Notes: a model not told the origin generated them from the sequence alone. DNA of 51,811 bases from CAZBUH01 sp964495095 (GCA_964495095.1 CAZBUH010000002.1:1-51811), one strand, 5' to 3'. Positions 32,696 through 40,834 are shown, counted from the stretch's first letter. A program made the numbers and translations.

Positions 32696-34012
32696 ATGGC
32701 GCTTCCGGCACGCGAGGCGGCGTTCCGCGCTCTTTCGGCAAGCCGCCGGAGCGGGGCGTGGAACGACCTGTATTTAAACGGACTTATAAAAAACGGGGGC
32801 ATGGAGCCCCGGGATGCGGCGCTGGCCTCCAAATTGTGCTATGGCGTGATGCAGAACCGGTTTTTGTGCGATTACTATATTTCGGTATATCTCACCTCGC
32901 CTATAAAAAAGCTTGAGCCGGCTCTTACGGATATACTGCGCATTGGCGTTTACCAGATAGCTTTCCTGTCAAGAATACCGCCCAGCGCCGCCGTAAACGA
33001 GAGCGTAAAGCTGGCGAAAAAGCATGTAAATCCCGGAGCGGCAAAGCTCTGCAACGCCGTTTTAAGGAAAATCTCCGACAACCTCCCCGAGCTTAAGCGG
33101 GAGGATGAGGAGGAGTACCTGTCCATAAGGTATAGCTGCCCTATGTGGCTTGTAAAAAGGCTGCGGGGCATCCTGGGGGATGACGCCGAAAAGCTGCTGG
33201 CGGCCCAGAACAGCGAGACGCCGGTTTATATACAGACAAACAGTATAAAAGCGGAGCCGGAGACGGTGGAAAAGGAGCTGGAACGGCTCGGCATAAAATT
33301 TTCCCGATTTCCCGGCCTTGACGGGTGCTTTGCCCTCACCGGCGCCGGAGATATAGGCGGTTTGGAGCTTTTCAGGACGGGAAAAATAACAGTACAGGAC
33401 CCGGCGGCCCGATTGGCTGTTATGGCGGCCGGCCCCAAACCCGGGGACACGGTGCTGGATGTCTGCGCCGCCCCCGGCGGAAAGACCTTTGCCGCCGCCG
33501 CGCTTATGGAAAACCGGGGCCGGATACTGGCGCGGGATATTCACAAAAATAAGCTGCGGCATATCGCCGCCGGAGCCGAAAGGCTGGGCATAGGCATAGT
33601 GGAGACCGAGGCCGCCGACGGCAGGACTCCGTGCCCAGGGCTCAGCGGCGCAGCCGATGTGGTGATAGCCGACGTGCCATGCTCCGGGCTTGGTGTGATA
33701 CGGAAAAAGCCGGACATCAGGTATAAGGAGCCGGAGGAGATAAAAAGGCTGCCGGAAATACAGCTTGCCATATTGGAAAACGTCTCGGATTTTGTAAAGC
33801 CGGGCGGAACGCTGCTATATTCCACCTGCACTGTGCTGCCGGAGGAAAACGGGGACGTGGCGGAGAAATTCCTGCGCCGGCGGGACAATTTCGCTCCCGA
33901 GGACTTTGAATTTCCCGGCATTTTGAAATCCCAAAACGGTATGGCGGGGCTGTGGCCCCACATACACGGCACGGACGGATTTTTCATAGCCAGATTCAGG
34001 AGAAAAAAGTGA
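32696..34012 (+). CDS. rsmB: 16S rRNA m5C967 methyltransferase
   Basis: SAM-dependent enzyme methylating a cytosine of small-subunit rRNA. The 438 residues join an N-terminal NusB-like RNA-binding domain (about 5-135) to a Rossmann methyltransferase domain with VLDVCAAPGGKTFAAA, a DVPCSGLG motif holding one catalytic Cys, and YSTCTVLPEENG holding the other. Follows def-fmt as in Bacillus. Its TGA overlaps the rlmN start by one base. Confidence 0.96.
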   Translation: MALPAREAAFRALSASRRSGAWNDLYLNGLIKNGGMEPRDAALASKLCYGVMQNRFLCDYYISVYLTSPIKKLEPALTDILRIGVYQIAFLSRIPPSAAVNESVKLAKKHVNPGAAKLCNAVLRKISDNLPELKREDEEEYLSIRYSCPMWLVKRLRGILGDDAEKLLAAQNSETPVYIQTNSIKAEPETVEKELERLGIKFSRFPGLDGCFALTGAGDIGGLELFRTGKITVQDPAARLAVMAAGPKPGDTVLDVCAAPGGKTFAAAALMENRGRILARDIHKNKLRHIAAGAERLGIGIVETEAADGRTPCPGLSGAADVVIADVPCSGLGVIRKKPDIRYKEPEEIKRLPEIQLAILENVSDFVKPGGTLLYSTCTVLPEENGDVAEKFLRRRDNFAPEDFEFPGILKSQNGMAGLWPHIHGTDGFFIARFRRKK

Positions 34013-35046
34013 TGAAGGAAAACATAAAATCCATGCTGCCGGAGGAGATATCCGCCGCCATGAGGGAGCTGGGGGAGCCGGCTTTCCGCGGAAAGCAGAT
34101 ATTTAAATGGCTGGGCGAATGCGCGGAGAGCTTTGACGATATGTCGAATCTTCCGAAGGCGCTGAGAGAAAAGCTGGACGAGAGGTATTACATAACGGTT
34201 CCAAAGGTTTTGAGAAAGCAGGAGTCCGTTATTGACGGTACGATAAAATACCTCTGGGAGCTTAACGACGGGAATTCCGTGGAGAGCGTCGTTATGAGCT
34301 ATAAGCACGGAAATACCATCTGCATTTCCTCCCAGGTGGGCTGCCGTATGGGCTGCCGCTTCTGCGCCTCCACGCTGGGCGGGCTTGTAAGGTGCCTTGA
34401 GCCGTCGGAGCTTTTGGACCAGGTTATGTTCGCACAGAAGGAGTCCGGGAGGAAGATTTCCAATATCGTCCTTATGGGCATAGGCGAGCCGCTGGATAAT
34501 TTCGATAACGTGATGCGTTTTCTAAAGCTTGTAAACCATCCGGACGGCCTTAACATAGGTATGCGCCATATATCCCTCTCCACCTGCGGGTTAGCTGAAA
34601 AAGTTGACAAATTGGGGGATTATAATTTACAATTAACCTTATCGGTATCGCTTCACGCTCCGGACGATGAGACAAGGTCGCGTATTATGCCTGTAAATCA
34701 GAAATACAGCGTGGATACGCTGCTGGAAGCCTGCAGGCGGTATTTTGAAAAGACCGGCAGGCGGATTTCCTTTGAATACGCCATGATAGACGGGGTAAAT
34801 GACACGCCGCGCCACGCGAGGCTGCTCTCGGATAAGCTGCGGGGCACCGGCAGCCATGTAAACCTTATACCTCTCAACTATGTGGAGGAGCGGGAATTTA
34901 AGCCCAGCACGGGGAAAAATATGAGGGCGTTTATTGATATACTTACGGCTAACGGAATAAATGTTACCGTCAGGCGGAAGCTTGGCGAGGATATAGACGC
35001 TTCCTGCGGGCAGCTCCGCAGAAAACGGGAAAAAGGAGGACTGTGA
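34012..35046 (+). CDS. rlmN: Dual-specificity rRNA/tRNA A2503 methyltransferase RlmN
   Basis: Radical-SAM enzyme that methylates C2 of A2503 in 23S rRNA and A37 in some tRNAs. The 344 residues contain the CxxxCxxC cluster motif C111, C115, C118 (CRMGCRFC), and the family C-terminus NVTVRRKLGEDIDASCGQLR with the methyl-carrying Cys. I chose ATG 34012, with AGGAG nine bases upstream; a GTG one codon earlier is also possible. The stop overlaps the phosphatase gene. Confidence 0.97.
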   Translation: MKENIKSMLPEEISAAMRELGEPAFRGKQIFKWLGECAESFDDMSNLPKALREKLDERYYITVPKVLRKQESVIDGTIKYLWELNDGNSVESVVMSYKHGNTICISSQVGCRMGCRFCASTLGGLVRCLEPSELLDQVMFAQKESGRKISNIVLMGIGEPLDNFDNVMRFLKLVNHPDGLNIGMRHISLSTCGLAEKVDKLGDYNLQLTLSVSLHAPDDETRSRIMPVNQKYSVDTLLEACRRYFEKTGRRISFEYAMIDGVNDTPRHARLLSDKLRGTGSHVNLIPLNYVEEREFKPSTGKNMRAFIDILTANGINVTVRRKLGEDIDASCGQLRRKREKGGL

Positions 35047-35777
35047 TGGATGCCTGGTGCGTTACGGACAGGGGACTTGTAAGAAAACAAAACGAGGATT
35101 CCTGCTATGCTGCGGTGGATAAAAAGGCCGGTACGGCACTGTGCGTCGTGTGCGACGGCATGGGAGGCGCGAAGGCCGGGAACATAGCCAGCTCCATGGC
35201 CATGAACCGCTTTTCTGATTTTGTTTCAGAGGGCCTTCGGCCGGAAAGCTCCGCCAGAGAGCTTGCCGAGCTTATGCGGGGCGGCTTAAAGGCCGCAAAC
35301 CGCAGCGTTTACGAAAAGAGCATTTCCAACGCGGAGTATTTCGGTATGGGCACCACCCTTGTGGCGGCGGCCGTCTCAAATAACGCCGCTGTGGTGCTGA
35401 ATGTGGGAGACAGCCGGGCCTACAAGGTGAGCCCGGATTCCATAACGAGGATAACGAAGGACCACTCGGTGGTGGAGGAGATGATAGACCGGGGCGATAT
35501 AACAAGGGAAGAGGCCCGGCACCATCCCAACAGGAACATTATCACCAGGGCCCTGGGCACGTCCCCGTCAATGAAAAGCGATTTGTTCCAGGTGGAGCTC
35601 AAGGAGGGGGATTTCCTGCTGCTCTGCTCCGACGGGCTTACGAACACGGTGGACGAAAAAGATATTTTTGAAGTAATAAATTCGGCGGATCATTCCCAGT
35701 GCTGCGACAGGCTCCTGAGTATGTCCTACGCCAACGGAGCGTCGGACAATGTCACCGCCGTTCTGCTAAAACGATGA
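35046..35777 (+). CDS. prpC: PP2C-type Ser/Thr protein phosphatase (PrpC/Stp1)
   Basis: Metal-dependent phosphatase of 243 residues that reverses PrkC phosphorylation. Signature motifs: TDRGLVRKQNEDS, VCDGMGGAKAGNIAS with metal-binding Asp, GDSRAYKV, and CSDGLTNTVDEKD with SDNVTAV near the end. ATG at 35046 with AGGAGG correctly spaced. It is followed after 39 bases by the cognate kinase gene, the invariant prpC-prkC pair. Confidence 0.95.
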   Translation: MDAWCVTDRGLVRKQNEDSCYAAVDKKAGTALCVVCDGMGGAKAGNIASSMAMNRFSDFVSEGLRPESSARELAELMRGGLKAANRSVYEKSISNAEYFGMGTTLVAAAVSNNAAVVLNVGDSRAYKVSPDSITRITKDHSVVEEMIDRGDITREEARHHPNRNIITRALGTSPSMKSDLFQVELKEGDFLLLCSDGLTNTVDEKDIFEVINSADHSQCCDRLLSMSYANGASDNVTAVLLKR

Positions 35778-35816
35778 TTTATACTTTAGCATACCTCATC
35801 AAAGGAGGAGTAGATT

Positions 35817-37733
35817 ATGAGTTCGATAGATAAATATATCGGCATGACGCTGGACGGCAGGTATGAAATACTTGAGTGTATAGGAAAAGGCGGAATGGCT
35901 GTTGTATATAAGGCCAGGGACAGCCGCCTTAACAGATTTGTCGCCGTGAAGATACTTAAGGACGAGCTGGCGGTGGACGACGATTTCAGAAAGCGCTTTT
36001 ATACTGAGTCCCAGGCTGTCGCCATGCTGTCCCACCCGAATATCGTATCTGTCTATGACGTGAGCAAAAATGACGATATTGAGTATATCGTAATGGAGCT
36101 TATAGAGGGCATCACCCTAAAGCAGTATATAAACAGGAAGGGCCTTCTCACCTGGAAGGAAGCGCTGCATTTTGCCACCCAGATAACAAAAGCCCTGAGC
36201 CACGCCCACAGCCGCGGAATCATACACCGTGATATAAAGCCGCATAATATAATGATATTAAAGGACGGCAGCGTAAAGGTGGCCGATTTCGGCATAGCCA
36301 GGCTCCAGTCAAACCAGAGCACCCTTACCCAGCAGGCCCTGGGCTCGGTGCACTATATTTCCCCGGAGCAGGCCAAGGGCAGCCATGTGGACGCCCGGTC
36401 GGATATCTACTCCGTAGGCGTCGTAATGTATGAGATGCTCACCAGCCGCCTGCCCTTCGAGGGGGACAGCGCCGTATCCGTGGCCATACAGCATATAAGC
36501 TCTGTGCCGCTGATGCCCAGGGACCTTAATCCGGATATCCCCATAGGCATGGAAGAGATAACCATGAAGGCGATGAACCCCGACCTCAATTCCCGCTATC
36601 AGTCGGCGGATGCGCTGCTCCATGATTTGGAGGAATTCAGGAAAAATCCCTCTATGACTTTCGGCTCCGGTTCCGATGAGCTGAAAAGCGGCGCTACGAA
36701 AAATATCCCCGTTGAGGAGATACGCCGGGCGGAGCGGAGCATCCAGCGCTCCGGCCAAAACCACCGCCAGCCCGACAGCGTCAGCCGCCGCAGAAACGAG
36801 TATGACGAAAAAGAGGAGTACCGCAGGAAAAAGAAAAAGGAGCGGAACACGTCAAATCTTGTGGGAGTGCTTGTCGTAATAGTTTTCCTTATTGCAATTT
36901 TCCTCTTTATGTGGAACTTCTTCCTGAAGGACCTTCTGGCGCCGGACGATGAGAAGATAACCATACCAAAATTTGTGGGCCAGTATTACGAGGACGTTAT
37001 AGAAAATCCGGAATATACTGAGTTTTACGAATTTACCGCTTCATATATCGAGAGCGAATACGACGAGGGATATATCATCTCCCAGAATCCTTCGGAAAAC
37101 CGCCAGCAGGTGGTTGGCGAGGGGAAAATAGACGTGACCCTTACCGTGAGCAGCGGCGAGAAGGTAAACTATATGCCGAATCTCGTGAGCTACGATTACC
37201 GTCAGGCCCGGAATGAGCTTGAGCGCCTTGCCCTTGACCTTGATATAAAGGAAGAGGCGGAGGTCAACAATGACGTGACGGAGGGGTATATCATAAGGAC
37301 TATCCCCGCCGAGGGTGAGGAGCTGCCCAGGGGCGGCACTGTGTACCTTATAATCAGCAGCGGCCCGGATATCCAGTATACCGATGTGCCCGAGGTGACC
37401 GGCGTATCACTGTCGGTGGCCATAAGCAGGCTGGAGGACAGAGAGCTCTCCTACACCGTAAAGCAGGTGGAGGACCAGGCCGAGGCCGGGACTGTCGTAT
37501 ACCAGAGCGAGAGCGCCGGCACCAGCGTTCCCAAACACACGGAGATAACGCTCCAGGTGTCCACAGGGCCTGCCGCGACACCGTCGCCTACGCCGTCGCC
37601 CACGCCGGAGCCCACCCCGGAGCCTACGCCGTCGCCCACGCCGGAGCCCACCCCGGAGCCCACTGAGCCTCTGCCGACACTGCCGCCTATAACGCTGCCG
37701 CCTGAGGATATAGGCGGGAGCGGAGGGGAGTAA
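35817..37733 (+). CDS. prkC: PASTA-domain Ser/Thr protein kinase (PrkC/Stk1)
   Basis: Membrane kinase that senses peptidoglycan fragments; in Bacillus it triggers spore germination. The 638 residues: kinase domain about 15-275 with G-loop IGKGGMAVVYK, K45, catalytic D139 in HRDIKPHN and DFG, then a basic juxtamembrane linker, one membrane helix (about 347-368), three extracellular PASTA domains (about 372-570) and a Pro/Thr-rich C-terminal tail containing a perfect 36-bp tandem duplication. The stop overlaps rsgA by one base. Confidence 0.96.
   Translation: MSSIDKYIGMTLDGRYEILECIGKGGMAVVYKARDSRLNRFVAVKILKDELAVDDDFRKRFYTESQAVAMLSHPNIVSVYDVSKNDDIEYIVMELIEGITLKQYINRKGLLTWKEALHFATQITKALSHAHSRGIIHRDIKPHNIMILKDGSVKVADFGIARLQSNQSTLTQQALGSVHYISPEQAKGSHVDARSDIYSVGVVMYEMLTSRLPFEGDSAVSVAIQHISSVPLMPRDLNPDIPIGMEEITMKAMNPDLNSRYQSADALLHDLEEFRKNPSMTFGSGSDELKSGATKNIPVEEIRRAERSIQRSGQNHRQPDSVSRRRNEYDEKEEYRRKKKKERNTSNLVGVLVVIVFLIAIFLFMWNFFLKDLLAPDDEKITIPKFVGQYYEDVIENPEYTEFYEFTASYIESEYDEGYIISQNPSENRQQVVGEGKIDVTLTVSSGEKVNYMPNLVSYDYRQARNELERLALDLDIKEEAEVNNDVTEGYIIRTIPAEGEELPRGGTVYLIISSGPDIQYTDVPEVTGVSLSVAISRLEDRELSYTVKQVEDQAEAGTVVYQSESAGTSVPKHTEITLQVSTGPAATPSPTPSPTPEPTPEPTPSPTPEPTPEPTEPLPTLPPITLPPEDIGGSGGE
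37587..37658. repeat. Two perfect 36-bp tandem repeats in prkC
   Basis: Units 37587-37622 and 37623-37658 are identical and each encodes PTPSPTPEPTPE. They sit in a longer Pro-Thr/Ser/Glu tail beyond the last PASTA domain, and the number may vary between strains. Confidence 0.9.
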
Positions 37734-38629
37734 TGGCCCAGGGAATTATTTTCAAAGCTCTCAGCGGCTTTTATTACGTCTTTGACGGGCAGCGGCAGGT
37801 GGCCTGCCGCGCCCGGGGGAAATTCAGGAAAGAGGGCGTGTCGCCCCTCGTTGGAGACAGGGTAGAGATGAGCCTCCTGCCCGACGGCGCCGGGGCTATA
37901 GACGCCATACTTCCCCGGAAAAACTGCTTCATACGCCCGCCGGTGGCGAATATTGACCAGATGGTTATAATCGCCTCGGCGGTAATACCGGTGACTGACC
38001 CGTTCCTGATTGACAGGGTGACCGCCATAGCGGGACACTACGGCTGTGAGTGCATCATCTGTGTAAATAAAAGCGACCTTGTAAGCGGGGAAAAGCTTTT
38101 TGATACCTACAGGCGGGCGGGCTACAGGACAATTTTGACAAGCGCCGTCACAGGAGAGGGCCTCAAAGAGCTTGAGGAATGCCTTAAGGATAAGGTCAGC
38201 GCCTTTACGGGAAATTCCGGCGTGGGCAAGTCCAGCATACTGAACGCCCTTGAGCCGGAGCTTAATATCGCCGTAGGCGAGGTAAGCCGGAAGCTTGGGC
38301 GCGGCCGCCATACCACCCGGCACGTGGAGCTTTTCAGGCTCCGGTGCGGCGCGGTGATTGCCGATACCCCGGGCTTTTCGTCCTTTGACACCGAGCGGAT
38401 GGACCTTATACTTAAAGACGAGCTGCAATACGTTTTCCCGGAGTTCGAGCCTTATATATGCCGCTGCCGTTTTGCCGACTGCGCCCACGTTAAGGAGAAG
38501 GGCTGCGCCGTCCTTCAGGCTGTGGAGAACGGGGACATTCCCAAATCCCGCCATGAGAGCTACGTCCGGCTTTACGAGCAGGCAAAGCAGATAAAAGAGT
38601 GGGAGCTAAGGGATACGCCGGTTAAGTAA
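37733..38629 (+). CDS. rsgA: Small ribosomal subunit biogenesis GTPase RsgA
   Basis: Circularly permuted GTPase that releases during late 30S assembly. The 298 residues show an N-terminal OB-fold, NKSDL (G4) before the G1 loop GNSGVGKSS, DTPGFSSF (G3) and a zinc-binding C-terminal region with CRCRFADCAHVKEKGC. TAATG overlap with prkC. In Bacillus rsgA is followed by rpe, thiN and spoVM; here spoVM comes next after a short gene, with rpe and thiN absent. Confidence 0.96.
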   Translation: MAQGIIFKALSGFYYVFDGQRQVACRARGKFRKEGVSPLVGDRVEMSLLPDGAGAIDAILPRKNCFIRPPVANIDQMVIIASAVIPVTDPFLIDRVTAIAGHYGCECIICVNKSDLVSGEKLFDTYRRAGYRTILTSAVTGEGLKELEECLKDKVSAFTGNSGVGKSSILNALEPELNIAVGEVSRKLGRGRHTTRHVELFRLRCGAVIADTPGFSSFDTERMDLILKDELQYVFPEFEPYICRCRFADCAHVKEKGCAVLQAVENGDIPKSRHESYVRLYEQAKQIKEWELRDTPVK

Positions 38630-38714
38630 GCCCAGGCCCGGCCGCAGCGCCGGCAGCCGGAAAATCCGGCGGGCCAGAGCCATGTGCAATGCTTCTCTTT
38701 TCAAAAATTAATAA

Positions 38715-38742
38715 CAATATTTCCACCCTCCGCGTATACTGT
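38715..38742 (+). promoter_or_regulatory. Possible sporulation (sigma-E-like) promoter
   Basis: CAATATT (38715-38721) resembles the sigma-E -35 consensus at six of seven positions and TATACTGT (38735-38742) keeps the ATAC core of the -10, with a 13-base spacer, one short of usual. It would start transcription inside the loop of the hairpin at 38723-38771. Weak match; placement before spoVM is the main reason to list it. Confidence 0.3.
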
Positions 38743-38777
38743 ATCGAGAGAGTCAGTATGCGGGAGGGTGGTTTTTA
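38723..38777 (+). terminator. Hairpin/terminator after rsgA overlapping the next gene's RBS
   Basis: 38723-38741 pairs with 38754-38771 as a long stem (CCACCCTCC/GGAGGGTGG plus an inner ATACTG/CAGTAT) followed by TTTTT. It should end transcripts from the rsgA operon. The 3' arm includes GGAGGG, the ribosome-binding site of the ATG at 38777. Confidence 0.82.
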
Positions 38778-38932
38778 TGAAAAGATGCAGGCCGTGTACG
38801 GTAGGGCTGGTGCTGGCCGGACTTGGCGCTGTTATAATCCTGGCGCTTGTACTGCCGTCCTCGGCGTGGTGGTTTGCTCTTGGAGCCGCCATGATTGTGG
38901 CGGGATTAGTATTATGTAAACGGCGTTTCTGA
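38777..38932 (+). CDS. 51-aa membrane protein next to spoVM, unknown
   Basis: A small protein, MKRCRPCTVGLVLAGLGAVI at its start, with a basic Cys-containing N-terminus and two hydrophobic stretches (about 8-28 and 32-46) ending in CKRRF. GGAGGG lies 8 bases before the ATG and the stop is 12 bases ahead of the spoVM start, so they are probably co-transcribed. I do not know its function. Being coupled to spoVM suggests a mother-cell, spore-envelope role; this is inference. Longer reading from 38684 would run through the terminator stem. Confidence 0.75.
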   Translation: MKRCRPCTVGLVLAGLGAVIILALVLPSSAWWFALGAAMIVAGLVLCKRRF

Positions 38933-38944
38933 GGAGTGTGCGTT

Positions 38945-39016
38945 TTGAAAGTAGTAGTTGTAAAAAGCCCAAGGTTCTGTACGGGCATACTAAAAAAGCT
39001 GTTCGGAATAAAATAA
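38945..39016 (+). CDS. spoVM: Stage V sporulation protein M (SpoVM), 23 aa
   Basis: A 23-residue amphipathic peptide. It keeps SpoVM's pattern: MK, an aliphatic run, K7, P9 in KSPRF, then GILKKLFG, aligning directly with the Bacillus peptide (KLPKF, GIVRAMLG) including the functionally important Pro9. SpoVM sits on the curved forespore membrane and anchors the SpoIVA coat basement layer. The start is TTG with GAGGAG 8 bases upstream (38931-38936). Location after rsgA and before a SipL-type gene matches both synteny and pathway. Too short for most gene finders. Confidence 0.87.
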   Translation: MKVVVVKSPRFCTGILKKLFGIK

Positions 39017-39082
39017 GGGAATAATTATACGGGCGTCAGAATATTATCCCATAGGAAATATTTAGTAGAAGGAGAAATATTC

Positions 39083-40597
39083 ATGGACGCGAAGCTTAAC
39101 CAGCAGACTGTGACATATTTGAAAAGTGTACTCGATACCACCGGCAGCCATGAGGAGAGCCGGGAGACAATAGTGCCGGACTCCCTTCCGGATATCTCCC
39201 GGATAATCTGCGCATCGGGAAGCGTGATGCTTCGGGGCAAGGAGGCGGAGGAAGGGAGAGTGACCGTCTCAGGCGATATAACTATCGCCGCGGCCTACTC
39301 CGCGGACGGTCAGCAGGGGCTTAAAAAGCTCCAGACTGATATGCAGTTTTCCCATACGGTGACAGCCCCGGAGGTCAGCAGCGGCAGCAAAATATGGGCG
39401 GAGGCCAGGATAGAGAGCGTGGACGTCCGGGCACTAAACCCCAGAAAAGTACTGGCCCGGGCCTGCCTTGTTATAAGCGTCAGGTGCTATGACGGGGGTG
39501 AGATCAATATGGCCTGCCGGGGCGAGGAGGACGGAGGCATCCAGTACCTTGAGCGGGAGAGCGAGGCCGTGCTTCCCTGGGCGCTGGAGGAAAAGACGTT
39601 TATCGTATCGGACGACCTGACTTTCCCCGGAGGCAGAGGGGCGGTGGAGATAATCGGAGGCACCGCGATCCTGAAGCAGGGAGAGGTAAAGACTGTGGGA
39701 AGCAAGCTTATATTTAAGGGCGACGCGCTCATGCAGATAAAATACATAACCGCCGACGGCGAGTTGGGGGATATGCGGTACGCCTCGGGCTTTTCGCAGA
39801 TAATGGAGCTTGAGGACGCCGGGGGCTGCTGCGATTTCGAGATGGGCCTTATGCTGACAGGCTGCTATTTCGAGCCTGACGTGGGAGCTGACGGCACTAT
39901 TTCGGGAGTGACTGCGGAGATACACGCGGTGGCCCAGGTGACGGCGTATAAGAGCTTCACCTTAAATTACATAGCCGACGCCTACGATACCGATAGGACG
40001 CTGAAGCTGGAGAGTACGGATTCGGAATTTACCTCCTTCGGCGGCATGGAGCAGCGGGAGGAGCTGTTCCGTGAAAAGCTGGACTGCCACGGAAATCCCC
40101 GGGACGTGGTGTCACTGGATGTGAGCGCCGGAAATGTGACAACGGGGCCGGAGGGGAAAATACGCATCCCCATGAATGTGAGCGCCGTGTTTGTTACAGA
40201 GGAGGGCGGCATAGCCTCCGCTTCCGGGCGGTTTGAATTTACGGCTGATTGGGCCGGAGAGGGAAGTTCCTGCACCGGGGTCATGATAGACGACTCCGCC
40301 TATGGCTCGCCGTCAGATGGCGGAATAGATCTGCGCATACCTGTTTTCATTACTTTTCGCAGACTTAAAAAGCTCGTTGTGGGCGCTGTGACCGGCATAT
40401 CCTGGGACGAGGAGGAAGAAGCGGAGCAGAAGGAGATGCCGTCGCTTATAGTGCGGAGGACCCGCCAGGGGGACAGCGTCTGGGAGATGGCAAAATGCTG
40501 CGGCTCAACAAGAGAGCTTATACTCGAGGCAAACGGCCTGGAATCCGAGGAGATTGGGGAGAATATGCTCCTGCTGATACCGCGGAGAAGAAAATAG
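39083..40597 (+). CDS. sipL: SipL-type spore coat assembly protein (DUF3794/SPOCS repeats plus LysM)
   Basis: A 504-residue protein. Several DUF3794 (SPOCS) repeats fill residues about 20-430, seen from ETIVPDSLPDISRIICASG, a second copy around 155-270 and a third around 300-410. A LysM domain closes the protein at about 455-500 (RRTRQGDSVWEMAKCCGSTRE). This arrangement is that of clostridial SipL, the functional equivalent of Bacillus SpoVID, which binds SpoIVA during coat assembly. Its partner peptide SpoVM is encoded 66 bases upstream. AGAAGGAG lies 8 bases before the ATG. Could be a SipL paralogue rather than the true orthologue. Confidence 0.85.
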   Translation: MDAKLNQQTVTYLKSVLDTTGSHEESRETIVPDSLPDISRIICASGSVMLRGKEAEEGRVTVSGDITIAAAYSADGQQGLKKLQTDMQFSHTVTAPEVSSGSKIWAEARIESVDVRALNPRKVLARACLVISVRCYDGGEINMACRGEEDGGIQYLERESEAVLPWALEEKTFIVSDDLTFPGGRGAVEIIGGTAILKQGEVKTVGSKLIFKGDALMQIKYITADGELGDMRYASGFSQIMELEDAGGCCDFEMGLMLTGCYFEPDVGADGTISGVTAEIHAVAQVTAYKSFTLNYIADAYDTDRTLKLESTDSEFTSFGGMEQREELFREKLDCHGNPRDVVSLDVSAGNVTTGPEGKIRIPMNVSAVFVTEEGGIASASGRFEFTADWAGEGSSCTGVMIDDSAYGSPSDGGIDLRIPVFITFRRLKKLVVGAVTGISWDEEEEAEQKEMPSLIVRRTRQGDSVWEMAKCCGSTRELILEANGLESEEIGENMLLLIPRRRK

Positions 40598-40612
40598 TAT
40601 TTTATGCAGCAC

Positions 40613-40640
40613 CGGCACCGCCCAAAAAAGGGCGGCGCCG
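40613..40640. terminator. Hairpin between convergent sipL and the Gln/Asn-rich gene
   Basis: CGGCACCGCCC (40613-40623), A6 loop, GGGCGGCGCCG (40630-40640), one mismatch. It separates two convergent genes; no long T-run follows. Confidence 0.6.
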
Positions 40641-40647
40641 TATGTCT

Positions 40648-40770
40648 TTATCTTGAATTCTGGCTGTTCTTCTTATTCTGCTGGCTGTTCTGCTGATTGT
40701 TCTGCTGCTGCTGATTCTGCTGGTTGTTCTGCTGCTGATTGCCGGTTTTATTCTGATTCTGGTTTGACAT
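40648..40770 (-). CDS. 40-aa Gln/Asn-rich peptide, possible spore protein
   Basis: Starts MSNQNQNKTGNQQQNN; about 70% of its residues are Gln or Asn and it has no hydrophobic segment. A perfect AAAGGAGGTG lies just before the ATG, so it is very probably translated. The composition recalls gamma-type small acid-soluble spore proteins, but I see no family motif. It converges on sipL and has a possible forespore-type promoter upstream. On the plus strand the repeated CAG/AAT codons look like a CTG-rich microsatellite, but the reading frame and ribosome site explain the pattern. Confidence 0.72.
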   Translation of the reverse strand: MSNQNQNKTGNQQQNNQQNQQQQNNQQNSQQNKKNSQNSR

Positions 40771-40798
40771 AATAGGCACCTCCTTTATTCAGCAGCTA

Positions 40799-40828
40799 TA
40801 GTTTAAACAGGTTGTGTTGTTTTTATTC
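40799..40828 (-). promoter_or_regulatory. Possible sigma-G-like promoter of the Gln/Asn-rich peptide gene
   Basis: On the minus strand GAATA (40824-40828), 18-base spacer and TAAACTA (40799-40805), roughly the forespore sigma-G pattern. Partial match only; the strong RBS follows about 14 bases downstream. Confidence 0.3.
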
Positions 40829-40834
40829 AAAAGC

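Noticed and set aside
37578..37670. Direct repeats resembling a CRISPR array
   Set aside because: In-frame duplications of a Pro/Thr-rich tail in prkC; no spacers of unique sequence.
40660..40760. CTG-rich microsatellite on the plus strand
   Set aside because: Explained by Gln/Asn codons of the minus-strand peptide gene with a strong ribosome site.
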